A stretch of 64,000 nucleotides of DNA from Lactarius indigo. Its lineage: Eukaryota > Basidiomycota > Agaricomycetes > Russulales > Russulaceae. The stretch covers positions 1,488,001 through 1,552,000 of the forward strand of contig JAFKAC010000011.1 in assembly GCA_025766275.1 (NCBI GenBank), given 5' to 3'. A program made the position numbers and the translations under genes. Within the stretch, counting starts at the first letter, position 1. Each line of letters opens with the position of its first letter. Of this stretch, positions 12,060 to 24,546 are shown piece after piece. A model generated the notes under the pieces. That model searched no databases. It was not told the origin of the DNA and saw nothing but the letters and a program-made list of their open reading frames with translations.

Positions 12060-12480
12060 CGATAAGACAAATGATGGTGTCGTACAAGCAAATTCGGATC
12101 CTTCGTGATAGCCAGCACCGGAGAATGCATCGTACCGTAGTGGCGTGCGCTGGGAAGCCGCGGCGCTGTACGCGCTGAGGCGCATAGTCGTACCGTTCGT
12201 GTACGGCATTCCCATAGGGAGACGCAGGAAGGTAGGATCAGAGCCGACGGTGGCGCCACCAGCCGGACGCACTACCACTTCGCCGTCGTTCGCGGCCGCG
12301 TGATAGTCAGCTGACATCCCGGTCTGAGTATATCTGCCGTTTCATTTCGCATAGTCGCTGAGCGCGCTGTTCATAAGGGCATAAGCGAACGCCTGACCTG
12401 CCAAATGACCCTGAGACCGATGAGTCGGATTGTGTGAACTGGAAGCTCATGCATGATAGTGTACTTGACTGTAGACGTGG
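12060..12480 (-). pseudogene. possible unidentified gene relic
   Basis: On the minus strand from about 12430 to 12100 the frame reads as a plausible protein: GHLAGQAFAYALMNSALSDY, then a stop near 12346, then NGRYTQTGMSADYHAAANDG and a Gly/Ser/Pro-rich tail including RYDAFSGAGY. Composition and frame continuity across the stop look coding-like, unlike the surrounding noise. I do not recognise the family. It may be a dead gene or an exon whose neighbours I failed to see. Confidence 0.25.
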
Positions 12481-12489
12481 CACCGCAAT

Positions 12490-14410
12490 CCCATGCGGGC
12501 CTGCGAACTCACGCCTTCATGGAAGTTATACATATCCATCCAAAACGTCAGCTGGGCGAGGTAAAATTGATAAATGAAATGACATGAGAATCCATCAGCA
12601 GTCTGATTGGGCCAGGGTACGTTGTATTTGGCGTCTATATTTTTTTGCTGCGCTATGCAAAATGAGCAAGCAAGATCCCAGAAAGGCACTCTGGGGGAAG
12701 ATAAACGATGATGGTCCAATCACTGGCAAGCAAGTAGGAAAGCGAGCAGTCCTCCGTTTGGGTATAGATACGAAGATCAATGGAACCCGACGGCCGGGGG
12801 AGGAGCGGTAGGAAGGCGGGCGGAGCCAACCATTCAGGACATGGGTCGTTACGCGAGAAAGGGTGGCCCAGTTTCTTCTGTCGCTATTGAACCGATATGG
12901 TATGGGACGGAGGTCTCCGCGTATCGTCCCGTCGAAGGATGGAATACCTTTTGGTGCGGAGAGTGACATGTTTGCGGGCGTGGGAAGCGAATGACGGCAA
13001 ATCGGAGGGCGTGCTCGATGGGGGGACACTGTATGACGCGCGAAGAGAGCCAGATTCGTTTCGTAACGGAAGTCGCGAGTGTGGCGTACCGTTCGCGCAA
13101 CCGTAGCCCCTGATCCATTCCCGACATCACCGCGTGGTTCGGTCGAAAAAAAAAAACAGCGACGGTTCAACGCGCGTTCGCTCATTACACCAAATCCCGC
13201 GTCCGGCACGGCGCCTCACCGCCTTTGGTATATCCCGATTACATCGCGTCTCGTCTCTGAGCATACCTGTTGATCCGGTGATCATCCGAACACGTGAATA
13301 CCCAAGTCTAAAAGGTAAAGGCTCTTTTCTTTACTGTCAGAACACGAGTTTCGTTGGGAAAGCAGCAAGAGTCAGCTTTGCAAAACGGTGCTGGCGCCAA
13401 ATGAGGTGCGTCTAGGCGCCGGATGCCGACATAGGACGAGCGCTTGATTCGCAATCCGATCATGGGGTGGTGTGGGGTACGGTATTGTGTTATATAAACG
13501 CTGGACATCAGGTCTGGACTTGCTCCAAGCGCGTCGGAGGCAGACAGTCTCGAACGACGGTGACGAAGGAGCGGCACGGGGTACAAAAAGGGGCTTGGAT
13601 AGAGCGAAGGCCAATCGATGGGCCGCAAAACTATGTTCGTGAAGCAACGAGAGAAGCATGAGGGAGCCTTCGTAGCAACCTAGAGAGCTCCTGGCGAGGA
13701 ATGTCCGTCGCGAGAAAGTCGGCAAAAGGTGCGACGGTCCGGAGACACTGCAGGAGGGACCGAGAGAATGGGACTAAACCTTTGTGGCATGGGGTTTCAC
13801 TTCCAACTTTCACACCCAAGGAGCAATGGTGTGGTGCTTTGACAAGTGGGGCGTAGAACGGTGGCCATATCTATCGAGGGCGTAGAAGAGCCGATCCGAA
13901 GGTTCGCGAGCGGGTTCGGACTGGGAGTCACACATTACGCAACGACACCGGAGAGCAGGTCCGTTCGCCGAAAAGAGAAAAGAGGGCCTGAGAGTTCCTG
14001 GCGACTGTGATGGCCTGGTCTGCTGCGACGTGAAACAGAGTCCCAACACGTCTAGAGGATGACCCACAGAGAGTGCGTGGAGATGGTCCGTTCAGATATG
14101 TCAGATGAATTCTCATATGAAGCGTTGATGTTGTGTACGTGTACACGTTTCCCTACAGAAAACGCAGGGTGAAAGGACGACGGAGGGAGATAGCTCGGGA
14201 ATGGTGAGTTGGCAATGTGTCCGTTGCGACGAGCCGAGCGTGGGTAGCCTGAGCCTGAGAGTGTTGGTGTCACGGTCGGCGACTCGGAGGGCCCACAAGA
14301 ATGCGAACTGAGTGCAACGTCTGCCTCGTTGCAAACACGTTTCGAACGGTTCAGTTCATAATAACGGATCGCGGGTATGTGTAATACGGTGCCCATCCTC
14401 CATGGATTTG
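12490..14410. other. no gene supported; 5' region of the next gene
   Basis: Long Arg/Ser/Pro-rich open frames exist here on the minus strand (12595-13209, for example) but show no domain and look like composition artefacts. The last few hundred bases are the promoter side of the gene starting at 14519. Confidence 0.35.
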
Positions 14411-14417
14411 ACACATC

Positions 14418-14424
14418 TATAAAG
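14418..14424 (+). promoter_or_regulatory. TATA-like box
   Basis: TATAAAG lies 95 bp before the ATG at 14519, followed by a CT-rich leader typical of highly expressed fungal genes. Confidence 0.5.
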
Positions 14425-14518
14425 GCCTCGGCCACCCCCTCCCTCCCATTCTCCCTTTCTTCGCCAACAGCGCGTTCCACTTTCCCTTTGTTTGCGCTCT
14501 CCCTGGTTCATTCGGACG

Positions 14519-16408
14519 ATGACTGAATACACTACTGATCCTGAGGCCATCGCTCATTATCTTGCCGCTCGCGCTCGCACCGCCCACTGGGTAGACTCCT
14601 TGACTGGCAAGACCCTCGTAGCTCCTTCCATTGCCCCATCTCTGGTCAGCGATACCGACGACGGTCTCAGCTCTCAAGACTCCGATGCGGAGAGCAGTCA
14701 TTCGCTCCCCCCACGTATGGTCTTGCGATATCCTGATGGGAGACCCGATGTCCCCGTTTCGACAGATCCTCGATGGCCCCCACGCAACCAGAAACCAACA
14801 ACACCCACTCCCTTCCACACTCGTCCACGGGCAGGCTCGGGTTCTCAGGGATATCCTCCTTCAAATCCTAACATACACAGTCGCGCCCCTTCTAATGCCG
14901 TCCCTTTGTACGTCACCCCGCCTCCACCTGTCGTGGCCACCCAGCCAGAAACCATTCATATCCGCCCATCCCCTACCAGTCCCATCCCCCAACAGGGCCC
15001 AGTCTCTTACCTTACCCAAGACCCGCATCATAGTAGTTCCCTTTCCACACCTTCCCGCCAAAGGTCGATGCGCTCGGCGCCTTCGACTCGACCACCGCCG
15101 ATGGCCCTACAAATGATCTACACACCTCCTGCACCTTCATCGCAGTCGCGCAGTGCTCCCGTCTCACCAACACACGAGAGCTTCCAGGCAGCACAACAAT
15201 CACTACCACCGCCACCACCATCGGCACCGCACCCACCCATCGCCGCGCCTTCCCCGATCTACGGCTTCCCATCCCCAACTTCCGCAAATGAGCCCCCACC
15301 GGCAGGTCCGCTGACACATTCCCGCACCCACTCCCGCACGCATTCCTACTCCAGCAATAATTCCTACCCCCATCCGCAGGCCGCAGCCGGCACCGCCTCA
15401 TCGCCCCCCAGCGCGTACCCCGGAAGCTCGGCACAGCGCCAACGACGCCATTCCTCGCGTACGGGCACATCGCACGGGCACACGGACGTGGCGCAGCCCC
15501 CCCAGCTCCAACCGCAGGCGCCGGCGCCCTACACGGACTCGTCGAGGGGCTCGCACCTCGGCATGGGCGTGGGCGGTGGGCCGAGCTTCGCGAGCGGCGC
15601 CTCGGGCTCGGGCTCGCGGCGGCGCGGCCCCCCGTCCATCGTCTACGCGCCGTCGGCGAATTCCTCCTCGTACGCATACAACCCTCCCGTCATCACGTCC
15701 CGCCCGCCTCAGCCGCCACATATGATGGACGCCCACGACCCTCACGCTCGCGCCCACGCCCACGCCCATGCACACCGCATGGCGCAGTCCATCTCCGATC
15801 CGACGCCGATTGGTGGCTCGCTTGGCAGAAATAACAGCCGCGGGCGCATGTTTGAGCATCTTTCACGGACTCCGAGTCCGAGCACGGCTCGGACGCGGGT
15901 AAATGAAGCGCCGGCGGCGATGGCACCAGGGGTGATGAAGAAGGATAAGCTGCGTAGGGGCAGAGATAAGTCGCGTCGGAGGGACGGCGACCGTAACGGC
16001 AACGACGACGATTACGACGACGAAGCGGCGAGTTTCAGTTCTGGGAGTACTTATTACGTCCTACCGAGTCCCGGACAAAAAATCAAAGTTGTGGTACGTT
16101 ACAGCAATTTCCCTGCTTATCGTCGGTCTGAGTCGTGTTTCCCATAGCCTCCAAATAGTATGAACGGGCTCTACGCCGAGCCCGCCGCCGCCTCCGCGTC
16201 CAGGTCGACGCCGGCGCTCCAAAGCCACCGAATGCAGCATGGGCCTTATCTCAGTGGACCTGCACCCCCATTACCTCCACAATCGTCGCGACCGCAAAAG
16301 CGACCGCTCTTGCAGCGCATATTCCATCCCCAGTTCGGGTTTGGTATCGGTGGCGGTGGAGGCGCAAGCGATCCGTTATCGGCCTCGCGGCGCGGTCTTC
16401 GGCGCTAA
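14519..16408 (+). CDS. hypothetical low-complexity protein, 611 aa
   Basis: Two exons (14519-16093, 16148-16408) with a 54 bp phase-0 intron (GTACGT...CATAG). I do not recognise a catalytic or binding domain. The first ~50 residues look ordered (MTEYTTDPEAIAHYLAARAR). The long middle is disordered and rich in Pro, Ser, His and Ala, with a His-Ala run HARAHAHAHAHR near residues 412-423. A basic-acidic stretch (KLRRGRDKSRRR, then DDDYDDE) precedes a possibly conserved motif STYYVLPSPGQKIKVV at the exon junction. The C-terminal exon contains KRPLLQRIFHPQFGFG. The start is the first ATG after the TATA box. Its composition suggests a scaffold or nuclear regulatory protein, but that is only a guess. 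Confidence 0.75.
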
Positions 16409-19201
16409 TCGGACATCCGTGTGTATTTGTATGTGTGTGTTTGTTCTGCGATCGTAGAGGTGCGTGGTGGACACGCAGCTGTGGCGCTTGTTTTTTTGTT
16501 ACCTTATCATTGCACATCAACATCAACATCAAACCATCAAACAACTCAATGTTTCAACGGCTTTGTGGGGGCAACGTGGCGGGGTGCGGGGGTGTATTGC
16601 AGCCGTTGTGGACGTGGACGGCGGACATGGACGCTTTCTGAAGTCGGTCGCTTTTGCGGACTTGGCGTTCTTCATTTCCGTTACGTTCGCTCTTCTCTGC
16701 CCACTTTTTCTCCGCCCCTCCCCCCTCCTCACCCCCCCCCCTAATTTTCTGCCCGCTAATGAACAGTGTCATGTTTTTAATTCTACTCACTAGATCACGT
16801 CCACACACACACTTCCCCAATGCCGACTCCAGTCTTGCTCCATTTCTCCTGCATTTTTGTACACTACTCCTACTCGCGCACATTGCCGCTGTGATTATCT
16901 CTCTGTATGGCCGTCTGCTTATCCGCTGTCTCCTGTTGTTGCCGTGTTCACACATACTCTCTCTTTCACGTCCCTTTTTATTTTGGGGAACAATGCTCCT
17001 CCCTACACTCACTCTGCCTCATTGTCCCCACACGTTCCTCCGATCCATCATCTTCGCACACAAGGCTTCTCTTCTCCATCTTCCCACCGCCCTTCTAAGG
17101 AAGAAAGATGGGACCAAAAACGAGCACATACAAAACAGGAACCGCTCTTGCGCCGCCCGCAGCGGTATGGACCAAACCTCATCACATTACTGTATTCAGT
17201 AAACACGCGCCGCCTCATGCCTCCCTCGTCCGCTGCGCCTCTCCTCTCCTTTCCTTTCCTATCCCGAATGTATAAGATGTGACAATATCCTTTCCTGTCT
17301 GTAGAACTACGTATCACCACGACGATTCATGACATCCCCACTTTTTTCGGAACGAACAAAGGAACAAATACAAGAGCACAATAATGACTTACACCCGACA
17401 CTCTTTCACCAAAAAAAAAAAACTAATACGCTGTTGCCCTGTAGCCATCTGATCTAACGATAGAAGATGTGATGAACTAGGTCCGTGCTCGATCTTCATA
17501 ACGATCGCGCGATCGACCGTCGCAAAAAAAAACATGGCGTGTGCATGGCCAGTGTGTTGGACTGTCAGACTGGCTGTCAGACTGTCATAAAAACATCAGC
17601 TTCGCCAACGTGGCCGAGGGGGTAATACTGTACGAGTTCACAGCACTGTGGCACCGCCTCCGAGTCAGTGTAAGCGCGCGTGGTGTTGTCACAAAAATTT
17701 CGGAGGGATGTATATGGTACGGGAGCGTTGTAGTTTACTGTATTATTACTTGTGGAAATAAACACGTTGGCAGGTTCATGTAAAAGTTTATCAAGGGCCG
17801 CAGTTCGGGATCTTGCTCTGCACCGCCGGTGATTAGGGCGGCTTACAGCCGCAGGTGCTGTATTGCTGTACCAGGCGTGGTGTGGCGTTGATCGAACCCC
17901 CGTCGTTTGAAAAGTCCTTTTGAAAAATCAACGCGTGCCAGTGCACGGGACTTTATCCCCGCGGCGGGTCCGAGTTGAACGGCCCCGGGCCATCTCTTTC
18001 ACGCTACTTGTAGTGGCACGAGCTCGAAGTCGTGACTCGTGTGCGCTCTCCTGGCTCCTGGGGCAAGGCCGGGCAAAGGTTATCTTAGGGAAAGTGCTAC
18101 AGTACCCCAACCTACTCCTTACTCACAGTCATTGGAGTCACCGCAGACACGTGGCGTGGACTCACGCCGTTTGTAAACGCTGTCAATGCTGGTGCTAGTG
18201 CTAGTGCTGCGTAGTGTCAGTGCCAGTCCAAGTACCAGGGCCGTTCGTGCCTGTGGCGCCAACCAACAACTACAGCAACTAGTATGGTATGGGGGTTGCA
18301 TTGAGCGCCCGACTATCTGCAGTGCGCGTGGTCTCTGGAATGGAGCTAACTTACAGTACATGAACTTGAAGAACGAACTCACGAGTTCTCAGAGAAAACG
18401 AGATGACGAGGCCATTGATCCGATTCTAGCCTGCTGCGGGTGCGGCACGTCGGATCAAAAGGGGCCCCACGACACGTTCGTGTTTTGCCACTTCGCATTT
18501 TACGCGCACTCGGGCTCTTTTAACAAAATAAAATCGCGCAAACGAAGACTTGAAGAACCGCAAGTCGTAAAGACCCCGTAATCAAAAGAAGCCGGCCTGG
18601 GGCGCCCTCATGGGCATTAAACGCCATTGAGTAAGTACTACCGTAGCGGTCGTCTCGGATTCATTGTGGCGCCGGAGGCGGCACGACCCAAAAAGGAGTT
18701 CAGAATGGAGGTAGAAGGACCTGCGATAGTTGAGGGCATGAGGTGTGGCGTTCTTCTAGCCTGCAGTTCAAGTGCATAGTCATCGTTTTATCAGCGTGCG
18801 ATACGGTTGGTCCGGCCGATAGAACGTGTACTGCAAGTCTGAGGCTCGACTTTTGGATAGAGGTAGTTGGGGAGGCCTCAGCGAAAGACAAGAAAACGCA
18901 GTAACGTGTTGGGAACGACGCAATGTAGAACAGGATAGGCGAGAGTTGAGAGAGAGGTAGATACGACGACAACGACCCGGGCGATGCCCAGGAAGTATGT
19001 AATACGTGCCGCAAAGCAGGCGAAGTGTTCTTGGAGTTCTGGTATCAATCAAATATCAAGAGAAGGGGCGATGGTGGCCCGAGAGCACGGATAGTGGAGA
19101 CAAAACGGACAGGAATATCGAGAAGCAAAAGGGAAATCAGATGAGATAACAGACACATTCGGTCCCCGAGTCCACGGCTCCAGTGGGCCGAGCAAAGGTT
19201 T
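16409..19201. other. no gene seen; pyrimidine-rich 3' region then empty
   Basis: 16680-17270 is strongly C/T-rich on the plus strand, including a run of C near 16732. The rest shows short unrelated open frames. No tRNA was confirmed, although 17600-17660 and 17880-17900 contain tRNA-like words that do not fold. Confidence 0.35.
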
Positions 19202-21688
19202 TTACCCGGTCTGGTTTTTGAAGTTATTGTATGCGACGCAAAGGTCGTCCCAGGCCTCTGAAGATAAACGCGTTTCGGTGAGTATTTTCCCGCGCGTCCG
19301 GACGCGATGGGCTCACTAGGTGGTTTGATCGTAGCCTTCACCTCAGGGACATCTTCCGCGAAAACAGCCGCAAAGCCGCTAGAGATAACCCGGTACATCA
19401 GCGTAAGGAATGAGGTGGCTCAGGCCGGACCCACGCCTCAAAGTGCCAATCGATGTGGCAGTGGAGGAACCACGGGCCAGGGTTGTCAGTGGCGAACCGG
19501 AATGTGACGTTATCGTTATCTCCGAGGTTGCCTATACTTACGACGTCGCGCATGACGGGATTGTTGTAGTTATACGTTGCGTTTCCCGCGCTGCGAACGA
19601 CGTGGAAAGCGTGTCCATGCAAGTGAATAGGGTGCTGATTGAGAACGAGGGTTAGCGGTCCCGGCATGGACGTTGCTAGCTCTGTGATAGACTGCAGACG
19701 AACCGGTCCGGCAAAAGCACTCGAAGGAATGGAGACTTCAACGCTAGCATTCTTGCCATTGCTGCCCCCGACCAGGTAGACGCTTCCATTTGGGAGGAGC
19801 TGCGACGGAGGTGCTCCATTTAAAATCTGGAGCAGGACAGGGACTCCCGGACTCTCGAATGAAACGTTGTTAACCAGAAATTTGCCAGTTACAAAGTCCT
19901 ATTTTTTATTGTTTGTTTGGTGTGTCAGTAATTCTCATTGAAAGGTGCTTACTGCAGAAACGTCAAGATTAATGTTGATGTCGGCGCCACCAGGAACTGG
20001 TTTGCCAGGCTATAAAGTCATACTATCGTGTAACTCAAACACAATCGAGCAGACAGTTCTGACTTACCACGGGGGTGGGATTGAGTGGCTATACACGTAA
20101 AATATTAGCGCAGTTCACTTCCGATGGACATAAAAATACCTACGTGAAGATCCGTCTCTTTGAGTGGCCGCACGCTTGGCGGGATATTATTGGGGTCGGA
20201 TGATGGATTGATAGCAGGAGCTCCTTGATAGCGTAGAATAGCCAAGTTGGTCAAGTCTGTGAAATTCTGGCTTGCTGCGGCATTGGGCACAGCACGGATC
20301 CCTTCGCACGACAACAGTGAGCCCACAAATTATCGGACAATTCCGAAAAAAAAAAATTACAATAATTATTAATTGACTGGTTAGCATTCAACTGAAAACC
20401 GGTACGACGATAAGTTTTCTTTCCAGGGTATTGGTCAACAAAATCTCCTTACCACAACTGAGTACCGTTGTCCTGTTTGGGAATTAGTCAACACCATCCG
20501 GATTTGTTTCTGCTCATTCTTACCTGCAAAAATTTCAAGCGAGTCAACCAGCAACGGCTGATGGTTGACGCTGTCAACCTCGATGACTGTCAACTGATGT
20601 CCATCAATTGAGAAGTTGAAAGCCGGCTCGCAAGAGATGGACACCAGGCGTAGTCGGTAGCTGTTTGGTACGACATGTCAAAGTCGTACTTTGGCCCTAG
20701 AAGTGAGCACTGCCTAACCGTTTTCCATGAACGACATTCACTATAGCGAGGGATACACTGGGCCCGCCTAGGTAACGACCTTTGCCGTTGATCAAAGTGG
20801 AGTCGGGCACACTGTGGAATCCTTAGCGTCAGAATTTTGACGGGGGAGCGATGGTCACTTACGGAAACTGCGCCTGTAATGAAGTGATATGGTACCAATC
20901 CGCAAGTGTAATAACGGTGTCCTCTGCGACGAGAGGTTGGTCGACCGTGATAATAATACCTGACATGTACCTCACCGTTGTCAATGTCATATAGATCACC
21001 ATGGGGGTCAGCCGGGTCATATATGACCAAGGCACCACGTAAGCCATCACAGTACTGGGCCTTGAAGTGGCTGTGATACCAAAATGTTCCCTAAGATATT
21101 CAGAAAAGAGTGAGTTGGCTGGATGTTACGTGGCAGATAAGATGTGCTACCGCTTGGTCAAATCCGGTGAACTGGTAAGAGAACCCTTGAGACGGTATAA
21201 TGGGGCATTGATTAACGAATGCGCCACCATCCGCGAAATTGGTGGTCCTTTGGAAGATCCCGTGCCAATGCTATAGTGTGTTAAAGTTATTTCCATGCTC
21301 TGTAGGGGAGACAGCTCCTCACGATAGAAGTTACTAGATCCATAGAAGAATCAGTCAGATTGTTGAAGACGTCACCGAAAAATCGTCGCCCTGGTGATTA
21401 CCGTAGCTTCAACAGCAAGATATGTGGGATTGCCAGCAAAACTTTACCTTGGCCGCCCGAATCAGAGGGCCTGGGAAAGTGCCTACCTGCGAGTACGGAA
21501 CTAAAGACAGGGCACCGATTAATATTCCTGCTATAACAGGATAGACTATGGGTGGCATACGAGCGGTTAAATCCATCAGGGGATATATTGGCATTTACAA
21601 TCGAAAGGAAGGAAGAAGGCCCAATGAATGCGGAGACCCTCTCTGAGACGGTAGCAAGGAGCGCAACGCCAAACGAACGAAGTCGCAT
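19202..21688 (-). CDS. laccase (multicopper oxidase), left copy with a frame-shifted segment
   Basis: Secreted p-diphenol:dioxygen oxidoreductase. I read 17 exons: 21688-21561, 21500-21448, 21390-21323, 21270-21151, 21090-20976, 20923-20863, 20811-20719, 20660-20524, 20472-20453, 20391-20361, 20301-20144, 20088-20068, 20009-19953, 19898-19704, 19634-19435, 19378-19317, 19257-19202. They sum to 1575 nt (524 aa). A signal peptide covers about residues 1-20. Copper motifs are all present: HWHG (84-87), WYHSH (ending at about 131), HPIHLHGH (420-427), HCHIDWH (477-483, T1 Cys 478), then FEAGF. Every intron matches the laccase at 31120-33576. Compared with that copy, exon 2 is one base longer and exon 3 one base shorter, so about residues 49-66 are read out of frame and the usual GGTFPGP motif is lost, after which the frame is restored. 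Whether the product folds is doubtful. Confidence 0.85.
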
Positions 21689-21767
21689 GACTGGCACTGA
21701 GATAAAGAGAGATGCTAGGGTCCTGGAACCTGAGGAGTGGTTGACCTATTGTCGTATGCATTGTCCG

Positions 21768-21775
21768 CCTTTATA
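21768..21775 (-). promoter_or_regulatory. TATA box of left laccase
   Basis: TATAAAGG on the minus strand, about 80 bp before the ATG at 21688. Confidence 0.55.
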
Positions 21776-24440
21776 CGATAAGGCAGGGCAGCTGAAGGGT
21801 AGTACTTTTCCTGGAACCAAAGGAAATCCATGGCACATTTTTAGGATTATGTAGAGAGTCATGCGATTACAACGGACTTGAAACACCACTCAGCTGTTCA
21901 TTGACGTTCATCGAACGTACATCCGGGACGCCACCGTGTGAATGGCGAGGAGTGCATCGCCCGCCGACAGAATGGCTAGGAAACGGATAACCGGATGTCT
22001 AAAGCCCCGTCATCCTCTTCTGACAGAGCTGAAAGGGCTGTTCTCAGCTTCTCTAGGAGTTGTCGCTAGAAATGGCTACATTTCAATCGCATGAGCTGAC
22101 GCAGAACCCGCTTGGGGACTATGATGACATAATAATTGTCACGTGTACGACCCAGAGGGGGAAATCCACCTTCCTTTCTGGCAGATTGGTTGCCGTCTCT
22201 TCACTCACAGCGATGGGCCGATGGCAGTGGCGTCCGGCCCTTTTCCTTACCGGACTCTGACTTTCCGGGAGAAAGCCTCTACGTGGCACTTCTGGATCTT
22301 CGCTAAAAAAATTGCCTCAACCTTCCATTCTCATCTCGATTCTCATGCTACGAGTTGCTCGTAGCAGCATGCAGTCTTTCTGGTAGTCGGCGTCTTGTGT
22401 ACTAGTTGGTTGAGAGTAACGATCGGGCGACTCTACTGCGATAGAAACTGACATGCTACTGTTTCTAAGCACTTTTTATTAACGAATGCTAGCTGTGTCA
22501 CTGACGCTCTCTCACGTTCCTCAGAGCCCAAGGAAGAGCTTAGGCAGACGAATCCGTTCTATAACTGTTCGGCGACATTTAGGGCTTCTCTTTCTTCTCG
22601 AAAATTGTGCTCCCATGCACGTCTTGCGCGGCTCCGTGCGATCTCGCCAGCCCTTTTTGGCACGATCTGGTTCAACTAGTGACTAGTGATTACTTCTAAA
22701 CAAGTTCTGCAGGGCTCAGTGACAGTAACGACGGACACAAATGATCCCATCAGACTGGATCCACTGTTTTTTTTTTTGAGCTCAACCCGTAAGGACGTTA
22801 CCGATTTCGACTCGAAGAAGCACAATAAAATCTGTTCCTCATGCGTTACGTCTCACCGACGTTTGAGGTTCCATACCACTCTTTCCACCGCCAGTCAGCT
22901 GACAGCATGGGGCGCTGTCGTTTTTCGTGGAGAAATTAAACAGGAGTTACGACTACCCAGAGCGTTGTATCACGCGCGCATCCTTGATACGAATCCTGTA
23001 GTGGTCGATGATACATACTCTTCAGAAGGACAGTATTCGGTGCAGAACAGTCCTTACTAGTGAGGCAATTTATTGCATTTACCCTGCCGGCGTCCAGCAG
23101 ATTCCGAGTCCCGAGCCCACCTCAAGACCACTCTCCCGGTGCGACCTACCTTTGGATTGTTTTTGAAATCGTCTCAAGAACCTTGTCTTGATTCTGTTGG
23201 TGACTAACTCCTATGTCTGCAGGACCATTGGTCTGTGAGAGATAGTCCAAACGCGCGCAAGACCATGAACCAAATGTAAAAGTGAGCGGAACCTCAATGT
23301 GTTTGCCGTATGAAGCTCGCGCGCACAGGTATTCCAAACAGAACTCCTCTTTGCTTGGACATTCTTATCCCGCAGCATGTCCTCTTTCTGACTTTACTTT
23401 CGCACGCTTCTTATACTTTTGTGGCCAAGATATGCCTTTAACCTGTTGAGATCTACCAGACGACCCCTTCTGTTGAACTTGAACCAGGATTCGGCGGCCA
23501 GATCCTGAAGGGGTGTGATAAATTGGACGGGGGGTGACCGGGTGATCGGTGAAAATGAATATAATTTCGTTAGGCGCAAGACCGGGAGCTGCAGCTATCT
23601 CTTGGTACCCAGCAAATACGCCTTAGCTTCCCAGATTCCTTTTTCTTCATTCCTGTATGTATAACTTTTACAACCCCAGCAAAAGAGCTTCCTAGACTTC
23701 AGATCTCACTGGGCTCGCTGCGGCCCATTCCCTCCATCTTCCGGAGTTCCGCACTCGTGCGCGCCCTTAGAATCTCAAGTAAAATGCATTACCGACAGAT
23801 GCAATTCTGTATGTGAAGTTTCGCTACCGCGCGGAGGCGTGCGCGACAGCTGGTGCAGCTGAGAGAAAGAGCGGCTCGGCCTTCGCATTTCTCAGGGTGT
23901 GCCGTATCAGTACGCGGCATCACCGATTATACAGAAACGCGTCCCCGGAAGACGTAGGCACGGGGTTTTGCGGCCTGCACCACCGGTTGCAGTCCCTCTT
24001 CGTGCCTCACTGAGCCTTGCCCTGAGCCGAAGACTCCCTACGCTTAACGAGCCAATGAGATGATAACATCGTCTACTAGTCAAAAAAATTCACTATAGTA
24101 CAACATGACGGCGCCCTCGTGTTGTCGTTGCAAGCGCTATGACCCGAGGTCTCGACGCTTCGACGGCTCTATGTAGGAGCGCGAGAATGCGCGACTAAGC
24201 ACACAGTAAGTAAAAGTGATACAAAACGGAATAGAGTAAACTGCTAACCTCAGCCAATTGGTGGAAAAGGTTGAGGTTGTTCTACGTGAAATGTGAAGTA
24301 TTTTTGTAGGGAAAATTAATTTTGTGGAGTAAAAATCGAGTCCGCGGTCGAGCAACGGAGCCTTGAACTGAGCATGTACGACTGTCCTCCTCGGGTTTAT
24401 TGGTTCACGACGCATAGCGATCGACCTGGCTCATATATCC
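21776..24440. other. no gene supported
   Basis: Upstream region of the left laccase followed by low-information sequence. Open frames near 22060-22360 and 22690-23060 have no recognisable domain, no plausible intron structure and no start context. Confidence 0.35.
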
Positions 24441-24468
24441 AACATCGTCAATTCATCAGGCTAAAGTA

Positions 24469-24546
24469 TCGTTGTATCAGCATTTCGACAACGTCTGCGT
24501 CGTTTATGATGGCGGGATTGCGTACTTTAGTTCCGCCAACGCAGGA
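24469..24546 (+). pseudogene. PDR-type ABC transporter fragment
   Basis: Twenty-six codons read SLYQHFDNVCVVY then DGGIAYFSSANAG. This closely follows the conserved segment after the first nucleotide-binding fold of fungal pleiotropic-drug-resistance ABC transporters (SLYQhFDKVCViyeG..AYfGpA). Nothing on either side continues the family: there is no Walker motif and no membrane segment. It is a short relic of a longer gene. The motif is distinctive, but the piece is small. Confidence 0.6.

Noticed and set aside
12595..13209. 204-codon open frame on the minus strand
   Set aside because: Arg/Ser/Pro-rich, no domain, no splice partners and equally long frames in other phases; composition artefact.
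15012..15859. Long Arg-rich open frames antisense to the low-complexity gene
   Set aside because: Shadows of the GC- and CCN-rich coding strand of the gene at 14519-16408.
17600..17900. tRNA-like words (GTGGCCGAGGGG, TCGAACCCCCG)
   Set aside because: No T-arm pairing or acceptor stem could be formed on either strand.
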